A stretch of 62,000 nt of DNA from Branchiostoma floridae (Eukaryota; Chordata; Leptocardii; Amphioxiformes; Branchiostomatidae). Location of the stretch: the NCBI RefSeq assembly GCF_000003815.2, contig NC_049989.1, positions 4,927,227 to 4,989,226 on the forward strand. Direction: 5' to 3'. The notes beneath the pieces are model-generated. The model ran no database searches. It was not told the origin of the DNA and saw only the letters and a list, made by a program, of their open reading frames with translations. Shown here one piece after another: positions 1-10,300 of the stretch (position 1 is the stretch's first letter; every line of letters starts with the position of its first letter). Position numbers and translations under genes: made by a program.

Positions 1-22
1 CGGCTTTGGATTGAATACCTAG

Positions 23-616
23 CTCGACACTCTCGAGCGTCATCTGGAAAGAAAACACCGAGACAAGTCAGGTGTTGCCTCGGGAGAAGTCGTCGTTGAT
101 GCCGAGACGGGCTCTTACCGAGAGCGCGATGTTTTTGACGACTCCGACGTGTCATCTGAACACGACACGGACACGGTTGGTTCCGAAGATGGGGATTCGA
201 CGGCGTCACAAGATGAAGAAAGCGTCTCAGACGCCGAATCTGTGATGGGCTCCGAGCAGGGAGACTCCACATCAGAAACCGACAGCAATCAAAGTGGTTC
301 CGAGAGTGATACAGGGACAGATGTGTCCTCCGGGACGGAATCATCTGATGAAAGTGAACGTACCGGCTACGACAGCGGCTACCACAGCGGTGACGAGGAG
401 GAGTGGACACTCTATCGAGACTGGTCCATCGCACTACCTCACCAGCCAGGCGATGTTCCTCAACGTGTCATCAAACAGACGAGGCGCGCTGGCAAAAAGT
501 TTTATCTGATAGAGTTCGCTGCGTTGCCTCGTTACAGTAATGAGATTGTACACAGCAAGAACTGGGTCCCAGAACAGACATTGATGAAAAAATATGGTTA
601 CCTCGTCCTGAAGTAA
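23..616 (+). CDS. C-terminal exon of an unrecognised acidic protein (partial)
   Basis: The frame is open from just after a possible splice acceptor (tacctag, ending at 22) to a TAA at 614-616, about 197 codons. An in-frame TAG lies inside that acceptor, so the coding part should begin at 23. The first residues, LDTLERHLERKH, look like the helix half of a C2H2 zinc finger whose cysteines would be in an earlier exon outside the window. Then comes a low-complexity stretch of about 90 residues rich in Ser, Asp, Glu and Thr. The last 75 residues are a compact basic/aromatic region containing KKFYLIEFAALP and NWVPEQTL, which resembles the Y-x-I-E-F and W-x-P elements of chromo-like folds. I do not recognise the family. 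It could be a host gene or the end of a transposon-encoded protein. Confidence 0.5.
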   Translation, partial: LDTLERHLERKHRDKSGVASGEVVVDAETGSYRERDVFDDSDVSSEHDTDTVGSEDGDSTASQDEESVSDAESVMGSEQGDSTSETDSNQSGSESDTGTDVSSGTESSDESERTGYDSGYHSGDEEEWTLYRDWSIALPHQPGDVPQRVIKQTRRAGKKFYLIEFAALPRYSNEIVHSKNWVPEQTLMKKYGYLVLK

Positions 617-932
617 TGTGAGGTCGCCATATCGCTTGCAGTACAATTTTTCTTTCCTAATGTGATACATGTACTATTTCTGACATATAAGACGACATGT
701 GCATTGCTTATGAATTCCTTAATACAATTTTGATCGCCGTCAAGTGATAGTAAAGTGTTAAGAAACAGGATCACCGTACACAAGTGTCTTTTGTGTTGTG
801 TTGATATATGCCTACATAACAGACACGTACAAGGCTACTACAAAGCAATGATTTCCTGCATGTACAAATAGATGGCATATGTTCGTACGTACATGACAAA
901 TATGCTTACCTATAACAAATATACTTACTCAT
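617..932. other. Intergenic sequence with a short direct duplication
   Basis: No coding signal. A segment at 834-867 (containing caaagcaatga and ctgcatgtac) is repeated with changes at 1035-1069, so the start of the ribonucleotide reductase fragment is bracketed by related sequence. Confidence 0.5.
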
Positions 933-1027
933 TTACTCCGGAGCAGTTTTATTTTACTCCGTAGCAGTTTTATTTTACTCCGGAGCAGTTTATTTTACTC
1001 CGGAGCAGTTTTTTTTACTCCGGAGCA
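933..1027. repeat. Minisatellite, unit about 20-22 bp (ACTCCGGAGCAGTTTTATTTT type)
   Basis: Five consecutive copies of ttactccggagca, separated by T-rich spacers of slightly different length. The core actccggagc is nearly palindromic. The array ends 44 bp before the ribonucleotide reductase fragment. Confidence 0.85.
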
Positions 1028-1070
1028 ACACGTATAGCTACTCCAAAGCAATGAGTTACTGCATGTACTC

Positions 1071-1727
1071 CATTCTGAAATGTACAGTCTCTTAATCGAC
1101 ACCTACGTGAAGGATCCGCATGAGAGAGAGCATCTGTTCAGTGCCATTGAGACCATACCTTGTGTAAAGAAGAGGGCTGACTGGGCCCTAAAGTGGACCG
1201 GAGACGAGAAAAGCACTTTTGGGGATCGTGTGGTTGCCTTTGCCGCTGTGGAAGGGATATTTTTCTCCGGGGCCTTCGCAGCAATTTTCTGGTTGAGGAA
1301 AAGAGGACTTATGCCAGGGCTGACTTTCTCTAATGAGCTGATCAGTAGAGACGAGGGTCTGCACACCGACTTTGCCTGTCTTATGGTCAGCTATCTGATC
1401 AATAAGCCTAGTGAGGATCGCATTCACCAGATTATCGACGATGCTGTTAAGATTGAGCAAGAGTTCCTGACGGAAGCTCTTCCTGTGAAGCTGATTGGGA
1501 TGAATCAAGACCTGATGAAACAGTACATCGAGTTTGTCGCAGATAGGCTGCTGGGAGAACTCATGTGCAGTAAGCTTTACAACAGCGAGAACCCCTTTGA
1601 CTTCATGGAGAACATTTCTCTGGAGGGAAAGACCAACTTCTTTGAGAAGAAGGTGGGAGAGTATCAGAAGATGGGGGTGATGTCCTCCTCTGAACAACAG
1701 AAGTTCACGTTGGATGCTGACTTTTGA
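1071..1727 (+). pseudogene. Ribonucleoside-diphosphate reductase small subunit (RRM2-like), 5'-truncated intronless copy
   Basis: The frame encodes the C-terminal 218 residues of class Ia ribonucleotide reductase R2, which carries the di-iron centre and tyrosyl radical used to make dNTPs. It begins exactly at [10 protein letters not shown]. In vertebrate R2 this is the His iron ligand followed four residues later by the radical Tyr. [19 protein letters not shown] (further Glu and His ligands), FVADRL and the C-terminal FTLDADF tail, which docks on the large subunit, are all intact. The Asp and Glu ligands that should precede the fragment are absent, and an in-frame TAG lies at 1035-1037, so it cannot make a working R2 alone. 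AATAAA at 1736 follows the TGA. There are no introns, although vertebrate R2 genes split this region; a 5'-truncated retrocopy is the simplest reading. No frame breaks are present, so it is young or still constrained. Confidence 0.85.
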
Positions 1728-1886
1728 AAGTACAGAATAAAAGAACGGTAAAAATCAAACGGTCATTGTCATCTTTATTTTATACGATAGAGACTTAGAA
1801 CCAGGCCAAATAAGGGCATGTCATTCACGATTGGAGAGGGGGAGGTTCATTTGGGGTGGGGTGGGGTTGTCATAGTTACCTTGCTC

Positions 1887-2088
1887 CGCCTGAATATATG
1901 ATATCTGACCCCTGACCTGCGCCGCCTGAATAAATCATATCTGACCTCTGACCTACTGCACCTGAATACATCATATCTGACCTCTGACCTGCGCCTGAAT
2001 ACATCATATCTGACCTCTGACCTGCGCCTGAATACATTATATCAGCAGGCGATGACCTTTGACCTGCGCCTGCTTGCACCTGAATAAT
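1887..2088. repeat. Minisatellite, unit about 33-37 bp (TGACCTCTGACCTGCGCCTGAATACATCATATC type)
   Basis: About five imperfect copies in tandem, each with tgacct-ctgacct-gcgcctgaata-catcatatc. The open frame across it on the minus strand is only the translated repeat (GAGQRSDMMYS) and is not a gene. Confidence 0.85.
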
Positions 2089-3914
2089 GGGACTCATTCT
2101 GTCGCTACTATACTACTGATAGGTGATAAATGTGCTTGAACTTAATATCTATTTCAGTATTTATACGGTTGTAGGATGAATATCTTTGTATGTAAATAAA
2201 ACAATACTAACGTTACTGCATTAAATTAATTCACCTGATATAACATTATGTTGCCCTATTCACGTTAAAGGTGTGCAGATTATGCACTGTTTTGTACTAC
2301 TCAACGTTATACATTTGCTTTTGTCCGGAATTGCCGTGTCTAATATCTAATTAATAGTAAACAATCGACAGCATACTTTAACACTAGATAAAGGCATACG
2401 TAATCAATCTATAATAATCTGTTGCCATTAGTGTTTATATTGCAACTGAGGGTGCAAGTTATATACGGATACAGTTTTCTTTATTGATATACTAGTACTC
2501 AGGTGCCCTATGTAGAACGAATGGTGGCGTTACCTTTTATTTGCATATATAACGTTAACAATAACAATACGCTGAATACATTTAGAGGCTCATACTCATA
2601 AAATGCCGTGATGAATACACCCTGGAAAATGCATTGACTGTTAGCTAATGTTTTAACCAACTAGTGTAATAAAGACACGTTTTAAATAATAGCTATAGAC
2701 ACATTATGTTTTTTTCCATTATGATTTGCCAGTATAAATAAAGGCTTTCTATCATTAACACTGATTTTATTGTTGGCCTTAACTGAGCATTTACTGTTAA
2801 CATGTTTTATTGAAAAACAAAAGTCGGGTGGGCTCCACATAATTTTAAAGGTACCTATCAACACATCAGGTGAACTCCCTTGAATATCCCAAACTGACAA
2901 GAACTAATGTAATTTCATGATGATTCATGCTGTGTTCCATGTCCTTGGTGCTGACGGTAGTTCCACTTGCACGATTCAAGAATTTTGAGCTGAGCTGTAA
3001 CCTATCATGATGTAAACTATCAATACCTTTGCCGTGTGGAGCTATTAAGTTTTATTTGCTGTTTTTGTTTCAAGTCACCGACATGGAATCAAACATGATC
3101 CCAATCCGATCCCTCCCAGTCCACCCCTTTACGACGGTCCAATGGCAATGCATCAAAATTTCCCGCCGAAGAAAAAGGTCAAACCAGGACACGATTTATT
3201 ACACAAATAGTATCGCAACATAACCGACAGTCGCTATTGACACCGCACTATCAATACAATAAAAACGTTCAACAAAGATGATTGTACAACCACCTTAGAC
3301 TTTTCACTGTTCAAGATAGTTTCATAGAATTAAAAAGTGGTAAAGTCCATCCTAGAATTTTAAAGATAATTTGTGAAGACCACTAACACCAGTGTGAGAC
3401 ACTCAGGTCAAAGGTTACTATTTCCGGTTTCTGTTGACAAACACCGGCGTGCATGATCGCGCGTAGTTTCGGTGATCTCATGGAATCGGTAAAAGGAAAG
3501 GTTTCGGTACGCAGTGAAAATTCCTTTTACGTTCATGCGGAAATAGATTACCCAGTGAAGAAGCACAAATCGAGATCGAAGATTGGAAGCTTCACAATCA
3601 ACCCTTACAGCTGAAAATCAGGTAACCTTTATAGGGCGGGCTCTTCTACTAAGTATAACCTTCAGTTTATCGGAGATACATGGCGCTTTGTCAAACTGAA
3701 GTCATTAAAAGTACAAGAGTTTCGCTCCGCCGCTGAAGCTTAGAACCCATGGATATCGCTAAGCTATCTTGTAAGCAACTTTGCCTAAGAATATATTCTC
3801 TATAACGATTTCTAACAGAGCCGTACGTTAGTCACCTCGTACTCAAATTTTGACGACCTTTCATTGTGTTGCTTGAACCACAAAGGATTCTATCACCCGT
3901 AGGCTGATTTGAAA
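2089..3914. other. Intergenic sequence and presumptive 5' region of the large NO VEIN-like gene
   Basis: AT-rich sequence without a coding signal to about 3400. From about 3420 to 3914 the sequence becomes less AT-rich and contains CpGs (ccggcgtgcatgatcgcgcg), as expected for a promoter or 5' UTR. I see no TATA box or initiator that I would defend. The first start codon of the large gene follows at 3915 in the context gaaaATGg. Confidence 0.4.
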
Positions 3915-6900
3915 ATGGATCAGTCAAAAGCAAGAGGAAAGGGAAGAGGAAAAGGAGGAGGGCAGGGCAGAGGCCGCCCCAGACCCTGGGAGTGTGAGAG
4001 TCCCCAGGGAGCCTCCCCCAATGTGCCCCCCATGGTCGGGGGAGACTTCAGTGGGGAGTGGCCCAGTCTGGAGGATACACAGCACAGTCCCCAGCAGAAG
4101 AGGTTCAGGAACAACCAAGGGGTAAGATGTCAAGTAAAATCCCTCCCTGAGTCTCACAGAGATCAGAACTCATGTTCAGCGACAGGAATTCTTCTAGGTA
4201 ATATGTCAAAGGTAAAGTTCCTGTAAAAGATAACAAAACCCGTCTGGATATTGTTATGCAAAACGAAACAATGGTTGAGACGAGGACTGTTTTCTTTTAT
4301 GGGGACTTTACCTTTCACAAATTATCTAGAATTCCTGTCGCCTCACTTGCGTTCTGATCTCTGTGAGAGGGCTTATACACCTTTCTCACGCGGCGGCCAT
4401 GATATATCGAAGACGAGGTCAATGAGGCAAACAGACAAAACTTATTTCTAAAATCAGGTCCCATTTAGTTTTCCCCCAAACCACACAAATTTTCATGATA
4501 TAAGATAGAATAATAAATATTACAAGAAGTGTTAAGCACCGAAAGATGTAGCAATTTAGAGTAGTGTAGACTGACCCCATAGTTCCTTAAGAGATGCAAA
4601 ATAAAAACATAATAATGCAAATTTTTGACGGATTTGCAGCCATTCACTTATTGGTCGCTTTCCTAATTGGCAGGCTATCATTGGTTGAACTGCTAATTAT
4701 GATGGACAGCCTTTTGTTTGCCGCATTGAACTCGTTTTAGATCTATCATGGCTGCCGCGTGAGAAAGGTGTATTGTCTTTTGGAGTTTCTCATTTAGGGC
4801 TTCGTGCGTCAGGTAAAGGTGTTGGAATGGAGGTTAGGTATAGGTCTAGCTGCGTTGGGACTGTTGTTACCCGTCTTATATCCCAACAGTTAGGGGTTAT
4901 ATGATAACTCCAGCTACAGTTGCCGTGGCTAACAATGGACACCAGTGTAACATTCCAAGGTAGAGCCTGTCACCCCCCCTTTGGGCAATTGGTACATTCC
5001 GATGACCTCGATAGAGACTTGTTCACACGTGTTTACATTATACTGAAGTCCTGACCTGTACCTGTAACCAGGGCTGGAAATACCACATGCATATGCAAGT
5101 TTGTGCAAGTAAAATTGGTGTGGTGCAAGTAAGTTTAGACCAAACTTGCACCAGTGCAAGTTACTTTTGTCCTCTAATACCTGACATTAGAAAAAGCTTA
5201 GACACACCGAGAATATTGTCTGTCATTGAAAATAACACTGAATAAAAAAAAGCCTAAATTTGTTATTTCTAAATTTGGTTAGACATCCAGGGAAACTACT
5301 TTTTTTAGACAAATCCATCTCTACAATGCTAATGATTCCTATGGTGCTGTTCCTTTCCTTTATTCCTTTATTCCGATACCCTTTAGCCCTATTTAGGGCT
5401 AGTCTACCAGGGTTCATATGAAACAATGAAACATATATAAACAAACGCAAATATATACACAAACATACATGTATATATACAAACAGAGCCGTCTTACCTT
5501 GATTTGCATATGAGTTACATTTGCATACTAATTAGTGACTTTAAAATGTTCAACTGGTTTTTCCAGTTATGTGTATTGTATTGAGTTGTTCTACCACTTC
5601 ATTCTGGAGATGCTTAAGAATAGTTACTGTGATGGATGTCACTCTAAGAGTCCAGAAGAAATCTATGGATCTTATCGAGTTGTAGACATTGAATTGTCTT
5701 TAATTGAGGCTAAATTCACAGTTTTAATGAAACAGAAAAATGTTCAAATATCCAAACATGTGGTCTTTACAGGTATGTATCCCCATTTACTCACGTACAT
5801 TTGCAAATTTTCAGAAGAGGAGATAAGGGGTTAACAGTTCACTATTTTGGGTTGTGCAAGTAAGTTTCTTTTGGTGCAAGTTACCTTTGGCTTAACTTGC
5901 ACAGGTGCAAGTTGACTGAAAAGTGTATTTCGAGCCCTCCTGTACCTGTACCCGTACCTGGACAATTTAACAAAAGTAACTTGTCGTAAATTACTTTGTT
6001 GGGTTAGGGTTGCTGCCAAAATAATGCCTCATTTTGTTTTGTCTCTTTTTACATGTACCAAATCTCTGATGTACTGCAGTTTCATAAAGAGTAACAGTTA
6101 TTTTTTTCCTGTTTGATCTCACAGTTTGGCCATTATAGTGGCCAGATGCTCAACTATCCTGGCAGAGGATATGACCCTTACAGGTAACATAGTATTACTA
6201 TTATTAAATAATTACTCAAGAGAATTACATTTTTACAGTTCACCTCCAAATAAGTATCTGCCTAGCTATGGTACCATTTATTTTTTCCTTTTTTTTCTGA
6301 CTGGTAAGGGAACTGATTTTTTTTCACAGTTTACCTCAGAATTTTGTATGATCAATTCATGTCTCAACCTATGACCACTTCCTATGTTGCCAGGGACAGG
6401 AACTTGAGTGGTCCGCCCGGCCGGACCAACTACCTGCCAACACCAGGCATCTCCCAGGCTGATGATGTAGAGGAGTACGACCCCACACAGCCAGGTCTGA
6501 TGGAGCATGGCAGCGGGGGCAACAGCGGGGGCAAGAAGAGAGACAGGAGGGCAAGGTAGCTGAACTGTCATAGTTTATCTTACATTTTTTACAAGGATTC
6601 TCGGAATGAGATAAGTGTAGCTGTTTCATTTCTTTATTGCTGATGTTAAACATAGGATTTACATTTTCTATGTAACATAAGACCAGTAAACTATCAATGT
6701 GTGCTAGACATTGGCAATGCCCTCTTTATCCTTTACCCTCTTTAACCGGTGCAATGGCCTAGTGGGTAGAGTGTTCGCCTTGCATTCGGTAGGTCGTGAG
6801 TTCGATCCCCGGCCGAGTCATACCAAAGACTCTAAAAATGGTACATGCTGCTTTCTCTGCTTAGCACTCAGCACAAATGAGGAAGAGTATGGAAGTTAAA

Positions 6901-7363
6901 CACACATCACTACCAGCGGACCAGCCCCCTGCTGTAGTGGCTTGCACATGTGTGGCCCAAGGGCTTCGAAGTGGGGATGGGCGCCACCCTACGCGTCTGT
7001 AGATGCATGGGCAAACTTTAACTTTAACTTTAACTTAACTCTTTATCCTACTGTAAAATGATTCTAAAACAAAATGGATACAGAAGGTATGCATCTCACC
7101 TCACCGCACCGGTCCCATATCTTCACTGGCCATAGGGGTAGCAATGCCATCAACATACATACAGGAGGAATATTGCCATGAATTGTTAAAACTGTTATAT
7201 AACAGTTATATATAGCTGACTGATTATGATTTTTTGTTCTGTTGCAGATTTTCTCCCTTGCCAATGCAGCACCAGTTTGTGACGCCGCCCCCCTCCCGCC
7301 CCCAGCCTCACACGCCTGCGTACACACGCACACCAGGATCCTCAGGCAGAAGGGGAAGCAGCG
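3915..7363 (+). CDS. NO VEIN-like gene, exons 1-4: disordered Gly/Arg/Pro-rich N-terminus
   Basis: Exons: 3915-4121, 6125-6183, 6340-6555, 7248-7363 (residues 1-199). The first exon starts MDQSKARGKGRGKGGGQGRG, an RG/KG-rich stretch typical of RNA-binding low-complexity tails, followed by a GEWPSLED motif. Exons 2-4 carry HYSGQMLNYPGRGYDPY, an acidic patch (DDVEEYDPTQP), a basic patch (GGKKRDRRAR, nuclear-localisation-like) and a Pro-rich run (TPPPSRPQPHTPAY). For exon 3 the acceptor at 6339 was chosen because the one at 6329 leads to an early in-frame stop. Phases are 0-2, 2-2, 2-1. Confidence 0.8.
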
Positions 7364-10300
7364 GTAGGAATAACAGCATCATAATATTTAGTTTTACTTC
7401 TTTTCCTCCTTGTATAATCCATACTTCACGAACAGAACAGAATCGATGATGCTGTTAGACAGCGAGCGTCCAGAGCCGTTCCCACACCATCTACTACTAC
7501 TTCAGCAACCCACCTGTGTCCTGTCTGTGGCAGAACCTTCAGAGCTCGTATTGGACTCATCAGCCACAGCAGGACTCACAAATCCTGACGAGACACGTGA
7601 TGCCTTGGTCATCGTCGACGCCGACGGACGAACAAGTTGTAAATCCATAGGACATGGCATTGATCAGGGGTGGAGATCAGTTAAACAGCAAATGTTAAGA
7701 AACTTTTATTAACTATGTGTTTGAACTGACATCATGCTACAGGAATAGTAATTTTAAAAACCTTGTTTGATTTTCATTATTTGTCATGTCTAGTACAATT
7801 GTTACTTGACTAAAATCACATACATGTACACGTACAAATACATAAGATATACATTTACTCTCACCTCTCAAATAAACGTACCGGTACGTTTATTTTTTTC
7901 CGCCTCAAAATCCACTCGGTACGTCCTTATTTTAGACGGTACGTTTATTTTTTTTTCAAATTGGGGCTTTCTTTACTAACCAGGGACCCCAAAAATATTG
8001 AAACTTTGGTATTTTCTGCCCATATTTCCGCTGTATTTTTGCTTAAAATTCACTATTTTTCGGACGAGGCAGCGCGGATTTCCCTGCCGCTAGCGGTATG
8101 ACCAAAACATCTTAACTAGGGATGCGTACCAGTACGCCGGATCGGTGCTGGATTTGCAAAAACTTTTCGGTTCATGTCCAAAAATAAGTGATTCGGTACT
8201 GCACTCACATATATCCTTTTTGTTTTAGACCATATTTAACCTTCCAAAAATCTTGAAATTTGCGCTGAACGAAGACGAAAACATTGCCAAACATCAAGGT
8301 CCATAGGCCGAGCTCAAACACATGCTTCACACACAGTCACTCAGATCCGTAAATTCTCGATCAAAACACAGAAATTAACCACCAACCAAACAAACTAAAA
8401 AGTTACCAATACTTTTCCACTATTTTTCACCCGTAGTCAACTTGTTTTAATGTTCCAGCAACAAAAAAATCCTTCCAAAATAAAGCACAGCGTTCAATCG
8501 GCTCGAAAACATCCGCCATGTTGGATTTATCAATCCACGCCGAATCTCGCGGTAATGCGCGAGAGAATGAATATTTTCTGCAGTACCGCTATCTTTTAAT
8601 AGGGGGCAGTGTCTATGCCTCCTTGGTTTCTGCAACATTGAAAATAGCACAAGTGGTGAATAAAATATGGTATTCTACTAAGTTGGAATGTTTCTTCAAA
8701 ATGTTATTTTGTAACAATGATTATAAATGAAATGTTCTGTTTTTATTTCTTCAATTTTTATTTTCATTCATTTTTTACTTTTATTATAATCTTTGTTGAT
8801 GTTGTGACACTCAGAATCTCAGATAAAGAAAATATGTGCAATAACATAGGAATTATTCTGTTCATTATTTATACAATTAACTGATATGGTACTCAGGTAT
8901 AAATGAATAAAAAGAGCCTACCTGCTTACGACTGAAGTAGCATGGGCACAGTTTACATGTCAATTTTGTATTTTTCCGGGGGGTACTTTTATTCCAGGGG
9001 GTACTTCTATTAAATTTTGAAGATTTGTCCGGGGGGTACTTTTATTCCAGGGGGTACTTCTATTTGAGAGGTGAGAGTAACATAATTCAAACTAACATGT
9101 GTTGTAAATTTCTTGTGTTTTCCTCATCAGGTGGTAATGCAAAACCCATCAACATGAAGACTTTGGACAGTGCAGCTGCTAACTATGTGTTGAAACTAGC
9201 AGAAAGTAAGACTGCTGTCACTGTGGATAAAGTGGTTGACATGCTGAAACAACATTTTCAGGTAGTTTCTTTTCCTTTGTTATACTTCACTTATCGTAAT
9301 GGATGCTTGTAATGGTATGGGAACAAATTTGTGGGAGATTTCTATTGGATTAAACATGCCTTATATGATATAAGCAGAATGTTTATGGAACATAAGCTAG
9401 CATATTTTTAAAGACATTTTTCTTGTGAATCATAACACGTCATCACTTTTATTATTGCTAGATAAATTGCTAAGAATTTCCTTAAATCTTATATTTTGAC
9501 AGGTGAACCGTTTTGGAGAATTAAACATAAGAAGACCAACAGAAATCCCCACCCTCGATGACCTACAGAAAAGCCAGTCCAAAGTCAACGCGTACATCCA
9601 TGCCTTCGTGATGACACGTTCCATCGCTACCCTCCACGAACTGAAGCACCACCTCGCTGATCTATTCCCGCCAAAGAAGTCCTTTTCGGAGCTGAACCTC
9701 GGACCACTCACCAAGCAGAGTCTGGTGTACGAGCTGTTCAAATTCCCACAGAACATTCCAGATGAAGACATTCCAGACATATCAACGATAGACGTTCTCA
9801 AGGACCTGAAGAAGTACCTGACGGTGCATGGTTGGAGACAGAAGGTGAAACTTGAAGACTTTATGGAGTTCCTGTTGAAGGAACACGACGTCAAGTCTCC
9901 TTATGAGCTGGGAATAAGAATATCCAGTGTGGCACTTGGTATATCTGTAAGTATTGTCCTCAGTCCCTTCATGTAAATAGGTAGATAAATATAAAGAACA
10001 TTTCATAGAAATGAACACTTCATAGAAATGTGTCTGTGTCCATATTTGGTATCTACCTCATATTCATTTCCAGTTTTCTACATTTAATGTTTAAGCTTCT
10101 CCCTGATGACTAACTCCATAACCAATACAAAGCTGTTGAAAACGGGCTACCTTAGGTTCCTGGAAGGTTAAACAGGATGTTTTTGGTAATTAAGTAATTA
10201 AGTGGTAAGTAGGGCTGAGCAAGGCTGGTCATACTAACATATATTCTTAAGTATGAATTGTATAACTAGCAAATAGCTACAATATGGATTAGTGTTGCAT

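Noticed and set aside
1876-2097. Minus-strand protein with GAGQRSDMMYS repeats
   Set aside because: It is the translation of a minisatellite whose period happens to keep frame locally.
6745-6825. tRNA gene
   Set aside because: A and B boxes are present, but the head is fused to a SINE body with a repeat tail and target duplication; no complete cloverleaf with a free 3' end.
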